A stretch of DNA of 64,000 bases, from assembly GCF_000069225.1 (NCBI RefSeq), contig NC_010407.1:2418001-2482000 (forward strand). The letters run 5' to 3'. Source of the DNA: Clavibacter sepedonicus (GTDB lineage: Bacteria > Actinomycetota > Actinomycetes > Actinomycetales > Microbacteriaceae). The notes under the pieces are model-generated. The model was not told where the DNA came from. It ran no database searches and saw only the letters and a program-made list of their open reading frames with translations. Positions within the stretch are counted from its first letter, which is position 1. Each line of letters opens with the position of its first letter. Of the stretch, positions 16,630 through 25,177 are shown piece by piece. The position numbers were made by a program, and so were the translations under genes.

Positions 16630-17052
16630 GTGTCCGACACGAGCACGCACGAGGAGCTCATCGCCGCGATGGCGACCGTCTTCGACCTGATGGACGCCGC
16701 CACGATCGCGGCATGGGACGGGCTGACGGGACTGCAGATCCAGCTCCTGCGCGTGGTCGCGACCGACATGCGCATCGACCGCCAGTCGCTCTCGGTCTGG
16801 ACCCGCACGTCGCGCGCCGCCCTCGTGCCGAGCCTCGCGGCGCTGCTGCAGCGGCAGATCCTCGCCGAGCAGGTGGACGTCGAGGGCGCGCACCTCGTCG
16901 TCGGGACCTCGGGCCGCGAACTGCTCGAGCGCGTGCTCCGCGCCCGCACGGGATGGATCCGCGGGGCCTGCGCCGCCGCGCAGCCGCCCGTCGCCGAGGC
17001 GGACCTGCGGCACGCGATCGTCACGTTGCGTCGCGTCGCCGACGGCGCTTGA
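16630..17052 (+). CDS. Small winged-helix protein, MarR-like
   Basis: 140 residues from GTG 16630, with GGAGCTCC upstream. Helices surround a likely recognition region (RQSLSVWTRTSRAALVPSLA, then LLQRQILAEQ) and a wing (VDVEGAHLVVGTSGRELLER), the order found in MarR regulators. Sequence identity to named MarR proteins is weak by eye, so the family call is tentative. It lies 75 bp upstream of, and on the same strand as, the APC permease, which it may regulate. Confidence 0.55.
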   Translation: MSDTSTHEELIAAMATVFDLMDAATIAAWDGLTGLQIQLLRVVATDMRIDRQSLSVWTRTSRAALVPSLAALLQRQILAEQVDVEGAHLVVGTSGRELLERVLRARTGWIRGACAAAQPPVAEADLRHAIVTLRRVADGA

Positions 17053-17115
17053 CCGCACCCCGCCACGCGACCGCGGGTGACCGCCACCCCCTCGACCCCG
17101 CCACCACCCCGCCCC

Positions 17116-17121
17116 TAGGGT
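17116..17121 (+). promoter_or_regulatory. -10 box, leaderless type (APC permease)
   Basis: TAGGGT ends 6 nt before the ATG at 17128. Confidence 0.5.
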
Positions 17122-17127
17122 GGGGAA

Positions 17128-18594
17128 ATGTCGAACCCCATCGAGGCCCAGGCACCCCCGCGATCCGAGCTGAAGCGCTCCATCACGGTCAAGCAGCTGT
17201 ACTTCTACGTGGTCGGCGACGTCCTCGGATCCGGCATCTACGTGCTCGTCGGCCTCGTCGCCGCGGCCGTGGGCGGCGCGTTCTGGATGGCGTTCCTCGT
17301 CGGCGTCTCCATCGCGACCATCACCGGCCTCGCCTACGCGGAGCTCGTGACCAAGTACCCGCAGGCCGCCGGCGCCTCGCTCTACATCAACAAGGCGTTC
17401 AAGAGCCCGGTGCCCACGTTCTTCATCACCATCTGCATGCTCAGCGCCAACATGGCCGCCGTCGGTTCCCTCGCCGCCGGCTTCGTGCGCTACCTCAGCG
17501 ACCTCATCGGCCTGCCCGAGTCCGCCATCTGGGCCACCACAGGCATCGCGGTCGCGTTCGTCGCGGTCATCACGCTCATCAACCTCATCGGCATCAGCGA
17601 GTCCGTCGTCGCGAACGTGATCATGACCTTCGTCGAGATCAGCGGCCTCATCATCGTCGTCGCCATCGGCGTGATCGCGCTGATCGAGGGCGTCGGCGAC
17701 CCGGCCGTGCTGCTGCAGTTCCAGGTCGAGGGCGGCCCCGGATCCGCCGTGCTGGCCGTGCTCGCCGGCGTCTCGCTCGCCTTCTTCGCCATGACCGGGT
17801 TCGAGAACGCGGCGAACGTGGCCGAAGAGACCATCGACCCGTCGCGCGCGTTCCCCCGCGCCCTCATCGGCGGCATGATGACGGCCGGCGTCGTCTACGT
17901 GCTCGTCTCGATGGCCGCGGCTCTCGCCGTCCCGATCGACGCGCTGGCGGGCAACACGCTCCCCGAGGTCGTGCGCGCGGACCTCTTCGTCATCCCCGCG
18001 GCCGTGATGCTGGTGGTCTTCGGCCTCATCGCCATGGTCGCCATCAGCAACACGGCGCTCGTGACCGTGGTGGCCCAGTCGCGGATCCTGTTCGGCATGG
18101 CCCGCGAGAACGTCGTCCCGGCGGTCTTCGCGAAGGTGCACCCGGCCCGCCGCAGCCCCTACGTGGCGCTGATCTTCGGCGGCGCGGTGGTGGCCGGCCT
18201 CCTCATCATCGGCGCGGCGATCCGGTCCAGCCAGGCCAGCATCCCCGAGGACGAGCGGCTCGACATCGTCGACCGCCTCGCGACCATCACCGTCGTGTTC
18301 CTCCTCTTCATCTACGCGCTCGTGATCGTCGCGTGCCTGAAGCTCCGTGGCCACGACGAGCGGGACGACACGTACCGCGCGAACACGCCGCTGCTCGTCG
18401 TCGGGATCCTCGGCAACGTCGCCGTGCTGATCTACACGCTCGTCGACGACCCCGGCGCCCTGTTCTGGGTCGGCGGCCTGCTCGCGCTGGGGCTCGTGCT
18501 CTACCTCGCGCAACGCACGTTCGGCGCCAAGAAGCCGGACCTGGAGGCCGCCGCCGACGTCGCCGCGTCCGGCCCGACGGACAGGGAGGTCTGA
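17128..18594 (+). CDS. APC-superfamily amino acid permease
   Basis: 488 residues with about 12 transmembrane helices. Helix 1 carries the unwound substrate motif GDVLGSGIYVLVG, typical of the amino acid-polyamine-organocation family. The ALSVAFF-like region of helix 6 appears as LAFFAMTGFENAANVAEET, the cationic amino acid transporter type. It probably imports an amino acid or amine by proton or cation symport; the substrate cannot be named. UspA follows 2 bp after the stop, a pairing seen in many actinobacteria. A TAGGGT box 6 nt upstream supports the ATG. Confidence 0.92.
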   Translation: MSNPIEAQAPPRSELKRSITVKQLYFYVVGDVLGSGIYVLVGLVAAAVGGAFWMAFLVGVSIATITGLAYAELVTKYPQAAGASLYINKAFKSPVPTFFITICMLSANMAAVGSLAAGFVRYLSDLIGLPESAIWATTGIAVAFVAVITLINLIGISESVVANVIMTFVEISGLIIVVAIGVIALIEGVGDPAVLLQFQVEGGPGSAVLAVLAGVSLAFFAMTGFENAANVAEETIDPSRAFPRALIGGMMTAGVVYVLVSMAAALAVPIDALAGNTLPEVVRADLFVIPAAVMLVVFGLIAMVAISNTALVTVVAQSRILFGMARENVVPAVFAKVHPARRSPYVALIFGGAVVAGLLIIGAAIRSSQASIPEDERLDIVDRLATITVVFLLFIYALVIVACLKLRGHDERDDTYRANTPLLVVGILGNVAVLIYTLVDDPGALFWVGGLLALGLVLYLAQRTFGAKKPDLEAAADVAASGPTDREV

Positions 18595-18596
18595 CC

Positions 18597-19052
18597 GTGC
18601 ACGTCATCGTCACCACCGACGGATCCCAGGCGTCGCTGCAGGCAGCCCGCCAGTTCCAGGTCATCGCGGACTCCCGCGAGATCACCGAGGTCACCGTGCT
18701 CGCGGTCGTGAGCCCGTACGCGGCCGCGCCGTTCGCCAACGAGCTCGGCCCGCACCACGCCCCCGCGCAGACCGAGCTGAGCTACCGCAGGGACGCGGAG
18801 GCGGCCGTCGACGTGGTCGCCGAGGTCTTCGACGGCTGGGGCCCAGCCATCCACCGCGACGTGCGCAGCGGATCGCCCGCGACAGAGATCATCCGCGCCG
18901 CCGAGGAGCTATCCGCGGGACTGGTCTCCATGGCGGCCGGCAGCCGCGGCCTCACGGCGACGATCCTGCTCGGCAGCACGGCCTCGCGCGTGCAGCACTC
19001 GGCACCGTGCCCGGTGCTGATCTGCCGGCCGACGGTGCGGGGGCGGGGGTAG
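18597..19052 (+). CDS. Universal stress protein, UspA family
   Basis: 151 residues, single Usp domain. The N-terminal strand MHVIVTTDGSQAS and the C-terminal nucleotide loop GSRGLTATILLGSTASRV, followed by CPVLI, form the G-x2-G-x9-G-S/T motif of ATP-binding Usp proteins. The GTG start at 18597 lies 2 bp after the permease stop, with GGGAGGT overlapping the permease end, so it is cotranscribed. It probably modulates the permease or responds to the same stress. Confidence 0.9.
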   Translation: MHVIVTTDGSQASLQAARQFQVIADSREITEVTVLAVVSPYAAAPFANELGPHHAPAQTELSYRRDAEAAVDVVAEVFDGWGPAIHRDVRSGSPATEIIRAAEELSAGLVSMAAGSRGLTATILLGSTASRVQHSAPCPVLICRPTVRGRG

Positions 19053-19231
19053 CGCGTCGGTTCAGGCGGTACTCGACGTCGAATTCCTACCAAGGGATTG
19101 ACCCCGGCCCATGGGGTGCCGCTTTGCGCGCCGGTTGACAACACCCCCGAAAGGGAACACTGGTCTACTTCCCCGCACGAGGAACTGCATTTAGGCTCAT
19201 AGCGTCCCAATACGAAGATGCAAAGGCGCTC

Positions 19232-20221
19232 ATGGACCCGATATACACGACCGAGACGATGGCCACGCGAGCTTTAGCCGCGGAGATACGACACGACCCG
19301 CAGGCGTTCACGACATGGGTTGTGGAGGCATTGGAGGTCGAACGAGAGGAGCTGGGTCAGGTCTCGAACGTCCGCTGCGAGGCCGAGGAGAACATCGACG
19401 TGGTGGTCACCTATGAATCTGGCACGCGCGTCGGCATCGAGGCCAAATTCGACCACGTGGTGACGGACGGACAACTCGCTCGGGAATCCGATGCGGTCAC
19501 TCACCTGGTGCTCCTGGTGCTCGACCAAGCGGATGCACACGGACATGAGGCCGAGGTCGACGCGGTCGCGACCTGGGAAGAGCTGCTCGCCCGGTTCCGC
19601 GGCACACGACTCAGCCAGGAGGACATCGATCGCATCCCCGCGACGAAGAAGAAGGTCGAACGCCGCATGCAGGTGCTCAAGCTCGACGACCTCCTCCCCG
19701 AAGGATGGACGACGAGCATCATCCGCGGGGATGGAGGCATGTCCTCGATAGTGCTGGACGGGCCCACACCTGAAGGCGGACGACGACTGTGTGGTCAGAT
19801 CCAGGTCAGCGGCCGGGACAGCAAGCGGCCGATCGAGGAGATCACACTGGAATATCACGTGGGCGTCAACGTGCGCTTGGATGAGGACGATTTCCCCGAG
19901 GACCCGAAGGACCGACCGACCTGGCTCGATGATCTCGACATCCTCGGCGACGTGTTGCAGCGGGATGCGGACCGATTCACGGTGCGCGAGAATTCACCTC
20001 GAAATGGGACGTCTGATCTGGGTAAGCGGAAGATGCCCATCGTGCATGAGCACCTCAAGGGCAGAGAATGGCTCGCCCAGGGATACTGCGACTGGTCGCT
20101 CGGTGCGAAGTCCGCGCTCCGCCCCCTCGACGAGCTGGAGGCTCTCGCCCACGAGGCCGTCGCGCTCTTCGTCGCCTGGGACACTGCTCGCATGTCCGCG
20201 TCGGCGGCAGCCACCTCCTGA
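19232..20221 (+). CDS. Hypothetical protein with PD-(D/E)XK nuclease-like N-terminal domain
   Basis: 329 residues. Residues 50-85 show D56 in NIDVVVTYES, then E70 and K72 in VGIEAKFDHVVTDGQL, the D-x13-E-x-K arrangement of PD-(D/E)XK nucleases followed by the common QL. The rest (90-329) is not recognised; it is charged and ends with an Ala/Ser-rich tail. Base composition of the gene, and especially of the 180 bp before it, is less GC-rich than its surroundings. It sits alone, directly before IS type B copy 1, as an acquired gene would. A restriction or defence role is possible but unproven. Confidence 0.65.
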   Translation: MDPIYTTETMATRALAAEIRHDPQAFTTWVVEALEVEREELGQVSNVRCEAEENIDVVVTYESGTRVGIEAKFDHVVTDGQLARESDAVTHLVLLVLDQADAHGHEAEVDAVATWEELLARFRGTRLSQEDIDRIPATKKKVERRMQVLKLDDLLPEGWTTSIIRGDGGMSSIVLDGPTPEGGRRLCGQIQVSGRDSKRPIEEITLEYHVGVNVRLDEDDFPEDPKDRPTWLDDLDILGDVLQRDADRFTVRENSPRNGTSDLGKRKMPIVHEHLKGREWLAQGYCDWSLGAKSALRPLDELEALAHEAVALFVAWDTARMSASAAATS

Positions 20222-20260
20222 CGGTCACCGTCTCCTAGGCGGCCGGTTGCGGTCGCCTAG

Positions 20261-21315
20261 CTGTAGTTCCTCGGGAGGTTGTGAACGCGTGGGCGGATAG
20301 CGAAGACCTCCGGGACGATGTGAGTTACCAAGCACACGTCATCACCGGAGGTCTTCGTGACTCACGCTAACGCCCCGTTCACTCCCGTGGGCAGGGTTCG
20401 GCTTGCCCGGTTGATCATCGAGGACGGGTGGCCGGTCCGGCGTGCGGCGGAGCGGTTCCAGTGCTCGCCGGCGACGGCGTCGAGATGGGCTCGCCGGTAT
20501 CGGGCCGGGTTGCCGATGACGGACCGCTCATCCCGCCCGCACCGGCAACCGACCCGCACGAGTCAGCGTCGGGAGCGGCGGATCATCGCGCTGAGATTCA
20601 CTCGCCGGTGGGGCCCGCACCGCATCAGCTACCACCTGCGTATCCCCCGTTCCACGGTCGAGCGGGTCCTCCGTCGCTACCGGATGCCGTTGCTCACGCA
20701 CCTGGATTCCGCGACGGGACTCCCCGTCCGACGCTCGCCCGCGCGACGTTACGAGCACTCCTCACCGGGAGATCTGGTCCACGTCGACATCAAGAAGCTC
20801 GGCCGCATCCCGGACGGCGGCGGGCACCGAGTCCTCGGCAGAGCGGCCGGCCGGAAGAACAACCCCCGGACCGGGCGGGGATACGCGTTCCTGCATCACG
20901 CCGTGGATGACCACTCCCGACTCGCGTACTCCGAGATCCTCACCGACGAGCGCAAGGAGACCGCTGCCGCGTTCTGGGCCCGCGCGAACGCGTTCTTCAC
21001 CGCCGCGGGCATCACCGTGATCCGTGTCCTGACGGACAACGGCTCCTGCTACCGCTCCCACGCCTTCACCGAGGCGCTCGGCACCATCGCCCACACACGC
21101 ACCCGCCCCTACCGGCCCCAGACCAACGGGAAGGTCGAGCGCTTCAACCGCACCCTCGCCACCGAGTGGGCCTACGCCCACCCCTACCTCACCGACGAGG
21201 CCCGCGCCGCGACCTACCCTGCCTGGCTGCATCACTACAACCACCACCGCCCCCACACCGGCATCGGCGGACTCACGCCCGCCGAACGCGTTCACAACCT
21301 CACTGGGAACTACAG
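20261..21315 (+). mobile_element. IS481-family insertion sequence, type B copy 1
   Basis: 1055 bp, bounded by CTAG at 20257-20260 and 21316-21319. Left end TGTAGTTCCTCGGGAGG and right end TGTAGTTCCCAGTGAGG (inverted) match over about 27 bp with three mismatches. A second copy at 46850-47904 has exactly the same length and orientation. The outermost base next to CTAG differs between copies (C...G here, G...A in copy 2). It resembles the Clavibacter IS1121/IS1122 group; the name is unverified. Confidence 0.92.
20301..20357 (+). promoter_or_regulatory. Inverted repeat covering the type B transposase ribosome site
   Basis: Arms 20301-20313 (CGAAGACCTCCGG) and 20345-20357 (CCGGAGGTCTTCG) are perfect 13-bp complements with a 31-nt loop. 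The second arm contains GGAGG and its last base is the first base of the GTG start. mRNA from outside would fold and hide the start. Confidence 0.68.
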
Positions 21316-21319
21316 CTAG
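20357..21319 (+). CDS. IS481-family transposase, type B
   Basis: 320 residues from GTG 20357. The N-terminal HTH region (VRRAAERFQCSPATASRWAR) and second HTH (RSTVERVLRRYR) precede the DDE core: VHVDIKKLGRIPDGGG, VLTDNGSCYR and QTNGKVERFNRTLATEWAYA. It is intact. The last codon pair is AGC-TAG, and the TAG lies in the flanking CTAG target duplication, so the element borrows its stop codon from the insertion site. It differs from copy 2 at three residues (A/Q, A/T, S/N at the end). Confidence 0.94.
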   Translation: MTHANAPFTPVGRVRLARLIIEDGWPVRRAAERFQCSPATASRWARRYRAGLPMTDRSSRPHRQPTRTSQRRERRIIALRFTRRWGPHRISYHLRIPRSTVERVLRRYRMPLLTHLDSATGLPVRRSPARRYEHSSPGDLVHVDIKKLGRIPDGGGHRVLGRAAGRKNNPRTGRGYAFLHHAVDDHSRLAYSEILTDERKETAAAFWARANAFFTAAGITVIRVLTDNGSCYRSHAFTEALGTIAHTRTRPYRPQTNGKVERFNRTLATEWAYAHPYLTDEARAATYPAWLHHYNHHRPHTGIGGLTPAERVHNLTGNYS

Positions 21320-21359
21320 CCGGTCGCGGATCCTCTGGAGCGACGCAGCGAGGCGCCCG

Positions 21360-22274
21360 TCAGCCGACGGTCGCGCGGTCCTCGCGCGGCTCAGGCTCCC
21401 GTCGCGAGCGCGGCTTCAGCTCGCTGACGAGCGTGCCCGCGACGATCAGCGCGGCGCCGAGGATCGCCAGCGCAGGAAGCCGCTCACCCGCCACGCGTCC
21501 GACGACGCCCGCCCAGACCGGCTCGCCCGCGTAGATGATGGTCGCGCGCGTCGGCGAGACGGAGCGCTGCGCCCAGTTCATCGTGAGCTGGATCAGGCAG
21601 CTGCTCGCCCCCAGCGCGAGCGCCGCGACGAGCCACACCCACGAGAACGCCGGGACCGCCTCGCCGGCCACGGGCATGCACGCGAGCGACAGCGCGCCGG
21701 CGACGAGCAGCTGCACGACGGTGACGCGCCCGACGTCGACGCGACCCGCGAACAGGCCGATGAGGATGATCTCCGCAGCGATCGGGAGCGTGCTGACCAG
21801 CGTCGCCAGCTCCCCCGCACCCAGCGCCACGCCCTCCTGCGGACCAGCGACGAGCAGGAGCCCGACGAAGGCGAGCGCGACGCCCACGAGGGCGAGCGCG
21901 CTCGGCCGCTTCCGGAACGCCGCCCACTGCAGGAGCGGCACCAGCGGCACGTACAGGGCGGTGATGAACGCGGAGGTGCTGCTCGGGATCGTCTGCAGGC
22001 CGTAGGTCTGGAGGCCGTAGCCGAGGAAGATCATGACCCCGATCGCCGCGCCGGCGCCCACGTCGATCCGGCGCATCCCCCGGAGCGCCCGACGGAAGAC
22101 GACCGCGCTGATCAACCCCGCCGCGAGGAACCGGAGCCCGACGAAGAACAGGGGCCCGCTGTGCTCCATGGCGACGTGCACGGCGAGGAACGTGCCGCCC
22201 CAGATCGCGGTGATGCCGATGAGCGCCCACTCGGGACGGGACGGACGGACGGCGCGGGGCAGCCTCGTGCGCAT
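21360..22274 (-). CDS. EamA/DMT-family transporter
   Basis: 304 residues with ten predicted transmembrane helices in two EamA repeats (WALIGITAIWGGTFLAVHVA opens the first, then ATIIYAGEPVWAGVVGRVAG in the second). The drug/metabolite transporter family exports metabolites or amino acids; no substrate can be deduced. Its stop lies 41 bp from the CTAG end of IS type B copy 1. It lies 18 bp downstream of ispE on the same strand and may be read from the same transcript. Confidence 0.9.
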   Translation of the reverse strand: MRTRLPRAVRPSRPEWALIGITAIWGGTFLAVHVAMEHSGPLFFVGLRFLAAGLISAVVFRRALRGMRRIDVGAGAAIGVMIFLGYGLQTYGLQTIPSSTSAFITALYVPLVPLLQWAAFRKRPSALALVGVALAFVGLLLVAGPQEGVALGAGELATLVSTLPIAAEIILIGLFAGRVDVGRVTVVQLLVAGALSLACMPVAGEAVPAFSWVWLVAALALGASSCLIQLTMNWAQRSVSPTRATIIYAGEPVWAGVVGRVAGERLPALAILGAALIVAGTLVSELKPRSRREPEPREDRATVG

Positions 22275-22292
22275 GGGGCGGAGCCGGCCGCG

Positions 22293-23231
22293 TCAGCCCG
22301 TGATGATGCGGGCGCCGTGCACGGGCCCGGTGGCCCGGATCACCTGGAGGCGGGCCGCGCTCAGCGCGATCTGGAGCTCGAGGGCGCTGTCGAGGTCGGA
22401 TGCGAGGAACGCGACCGTGGGGCCGGATCCGGAGACGATGCCCGCGAGCGCGCCGTTCTCCTCGCCGAGCTGCAGCACCTCGCCGAGGCCGGGCGCGAGG
22501 TGGAGCGCGGGCGCCTGGAGGTCGTTGTGGAGGACCTCGGCGAGCATGTGCGGATCCCCCGCCCGCAGCGCCTGCAGCACGCCCGAGTCGACCTGCGGGA
22601 TCTGCTGCGCCGGGAAGATGTCCTGCGCGTGGCGCTCGCGGTGCTTGTCGAGCTCGCCGTAGACGTCGGGCGTGGAGACGCCGAACTCGGCGATCGCGAG
22701 CACCCACTGGAACGTGCCCTTGGCGAGCGCGGGGCTCAGGCGGTCGCCGCGGCCCGTGCCGATGGCGGTGCCGCCCGCGAGCGCGAAGGGCACGTCGGCG
22801 CCGAGCTCCGCGCCGAGGGCGAGCAGCTGGTCGCGCGTGCGCTCGGTGCCCCAGAGGGTGTCGCAGGCGAGGAGGGTGGCCGCGGCGTCCGCGGATCCGC
22901 CGCCCATGCCGCCCGCGATGGGCACGTCCTTCTCGATGCGCAGGTGCACGCCGCCGCGGTGGCCGGTGCTGCGGGCGAGGAGCCGGGCGGCGCGGATGGC
23001 GAGGTTGTCGCCGCCGGTGGTGAGGCGCGACGTGTCGATGGATCCGCCGAACTCGACCGAGAAGCCGTCGGAGCGGGTGGCGTACACGTCCTCGTAGAGG
23101 CTGACCGCCTGGTACGCGGTGGCGACGTCGTGGTAGCCGTCCTCCTGGAGGGCGCCCACCGTGAGGGAGACGTTGATCTTGCCCGGGGCCCGCGCGTGCA
23201 CCGCATCGGAGCTGGTGGCCGCGGAGGTCAT
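22293..23231 (-). CDS. ispE: 4-diphosphocytidyl-2-C-methyl-D-erythritol kinase
   Basis: 312 residues. This GHMP kinase phosphorylates CDP-ME in the non-mevalonate isoprenoid pathway. [11 protein letters not shown] holds the catalytic Lys near the N-terminus, [17 protein letters not shown] is the ATP-binding glycine loop, and [12 protein letters not shown] is the third GHMP motif. The ATG at 23231 follows a TAGGTT hexamer by 7 nt, which suggests its own leaderless promoter. That hexamer is partly made from the rsmA stop codon. It is last of the metG-tatD-rsmA-ispE run, a common actinobacterial arrangement. Confidence 0.95.
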
Positions 23232-23238
23232 GTGCTCC

Positions 23239-23244
23239 AACCTA
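23239..23244 (-). promoter_or_regulatory. -10 box, leaderless type (ispE), overlapping the rsmA stop codon
   Basis: TAGGTT on the minus strand ends 7 nt before the ispE ATG at 23231. Its first three bases are the rsmA TAG stop (23242-23244). Confidence 0.5.
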
Positions 23245-24159
23245 GCGGAGGCTGAGAGGCTCCCCGACCTGGTCGCGACCCGCCCAGGCATGGGCTACGC
23301 GGAGGTAGTCGTGGACGCTCAGCTGCTCGCCCCGCGAAGTGGGGGCGACCCCGCCGGCCTCGAGGAGGGCCGACGCCGCCTCGCTCCCGCCGAGCAGCTC
23401 CGCGAGCGCCTGGCGGAGCATCTTGCGGCGCTGCTGGAACGCGGCGTCGACGATCGTGAAGGTGCGCTTCCGCAGCTCCTCCGACGCGAAGGGCTCCGCG
23501 TGCCGCTCGAACGCGACGAGCACCGAGTCGACGTTCGGCACCGGCCAGAACACCTGGCGGCTCACCTGGCCGGCCGTGCGCCAGGCGCCGTACCAGGCGG
23601 CCTTGACGCTCGGGGCTCCGTACACCTTGGATCCGGGCGCCGCGGCGATGCGGTGCCCCACCTCAGCCTGCACCATGACGACGCCCGTGCGGATCGCCGG
23701 GAAGTGCTCGAGCAGGTGCAGCAGCACCGGCACGGAGACGTTGTAGGGCAGGTTCGCGACGAGCGCGGTCGGATCCCCGGGCAGCTCGGCGACGCGGAGC
23801 GCGTCCTCGTGCACGACGGTGAGCACGGCGTCCGGCTGGTAGAGCGCCACCGTGATCGGCAGCTGCTCGGCGAGCCGGCCGTCGATCTCCACGGCGACGA
23901 CGCTGGCGCCGGTCTCGAGGAGGCCGAGCGTGAGGGATCCGAGGCCCGGCCCCACCTCCACCACGTGCGTGCCGGCCTCGACGCGCGCGACCCGCACGAT
24001 GCGGCGCACGGTGTTGGCGTCGATGACGAAGTTCTGGCCGAGCTTCTTGGTGGGCGCGACGCCGAGCAGCTCGGCGAGGTCGCGGATCTCGGCGGGGCCG
24101 AGGAGCGTCGGGGCCGCGGCGGGAGCGGGCGCCGCGGCGGCGGCCGTCTCGTCGCTCAC
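23242..24159 (-). CDS. rsmA: 16S rRNA dimethyladenosine transferase RsmA (KsgA)
   Basis: 305 residues. It dimethylates A1518 and A1519 of 16S rRNA in late 30S assembly. [10 protein letters not shown] opens the domain, [17 protein letters not shown] is the SAM-binding loop, and [16 protein letters not shown] is the NLPY catalytic motif. The C-terminal helical domain ([13 protein letters not shown]) is present. An Ala/Pro-rich leader of about 22 residues precedes the core. The GTG at 24159 overlaps the tatD stop by 4 bp. Confidence 0.95.
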
Positions 24160-25106
24160 GCGCGGCCCGCCGGATCCATCTCGGCGGGGTCCTTCGACGG
24201 CGATGTGACGGGCTCGTCGTCCCAGCGCCCGTAGACCAGCTCGGTGTTGGAGGAGATCTGCGCGGCGAGCATCGACACGTCGGTGCCGAGGTGCGCGGCC
24301 ATCGCGCGGAGCGTGTGCGGGATGAGGTACGGCGCGTTCGGCCGCCCGCGGAACGGCACGGGCGTGAGGAACGGCGCATCCGTCTCCACCAGCAGCAGCG
24401 AACGCGGCGCGAAGGCGAGCGCCTCGCGGAGATCTGCTGCGTTCTTGAAGGTGACCGTGCCGGAGAACGACATGTACCAGCCGTTCTCGGCGCAGATCCG
24501 GGCGAGGTCCTCGTCGCCGGAGAAGCAGTGGAAGACGGTGCGCTCGGGGGCGCCGACGCGCAGCAGCGTCTCGACGACCTCGTCGTGCGCATCCCGGTCG
24601 TGGATCTGGAGGGCGATGCCGCGCTCCTTGGCGATGCGGATGTGCTCCTCGAACGAGCGCTGCTGGGCGGCGCGGCCCTCCTCGCCGGTGCGGAAGAAGT
24701 CGAGGCCGGTCTCGCCGACGGCGCGCACGCGGGGTCGTCCGGCCAGCTCGTGGATCTCGGCCAGCGCGTCGTCGAGCGTGCCCGCCTCCTCGTAGCCCGG
24801 CGCCTCGTTCGGGTGGATCGCGACGGCCGCCAGCATGCGCGGCTCGTGCGCCGCGGTCTCCGCCGACCAGCGGGACGTCTCGAGGTCGCCGCCGACCTGG
24901 ATCACGCCGCGGACGCCGACCGAGCTCGCGCGGTCGAGGTGCTCGGTGAAGTCGATGGGCGACTCGCCGTCCGCGATCTCGAGGTGCGTGTGGTTGTCGT
25001 AGACGGGGACCGTGAGCGCCTCGGGCAGCGGCGGGTACGTGAGATCGCGCGTCTGGCCGTGGGCCGAGGAGGTGTCGCGCTGGCGCACGTAGCTGGATTC
25101 GGACAT
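24156..25106 (-). CDS. TatD-family metal-dependent hydrolase/DNase
   Basis: 316 residues, slightly longer than usual because of an N-terminal extension of about 35. The TIM-barrel metal sites are seen in order: [31 protein letters not shown] and [19 protein letters not shown]. TatD proteins are 3'-5' exonucleases with a role in DNA repair or quality control. A TAGGCT hexamer ends 7 nt before the ATG at 25106. The 72-bp gap from metG and this box suggest a separate start of transcription feeding rsmA. Confidence 0.92.
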   Translation of the reverse strand: MSESSYVRQRDTSSAHGQTRDLTYPPLPEALTVPVYDNHTHLEIADGESPIDFTEHLDRASSVGVRGVIQVGGDLETSRWSAETAAHEPRMLAAVAIHPNEAPGYEEAGTLDDALAEIHELAGRPRVRAVGETGLDFFRTGEEGRAAQQRSFEEHIRIAKERGIALQIHDRDAHDEVVETLLRVGAPERTVFHCFSGDEDLARICAENGWYMSFSGTVTFKNAADLREALAFAPRSLLLVETDAPFLTPVPFRGRPNAPYLIPHTLRAMAAHLGTDVSMLAAQISSNTELVYGRWDDEPVTSPSKDPAEMDPAGRA

Positions 25107-25113
25107 CCCGCAC

Positions 25114-25119
25114 AGCCTA
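25114..25119 (-). promoter_or_regulatory. -10 box, leaderless type (tatD)
   Basis: TAGGCT on the minus strand ends 7 nt before the ATG at 25106. Confidence 0.45.
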
Positions 25120-25177
25120 CCGACGGGCGGGTGCCGCACCCGGTGGGACGCAGCGTCCGGATGCCCGGCCGCGGGCG

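Noticed and set aside
20234..20260. Stop-codon insertion for IS type B copy 1 as well
   Set aside because: The CTAG at 20257-20260 is 36 bp beyond the TGA stop of the preceding gene, so this copy is not in a stop codon.
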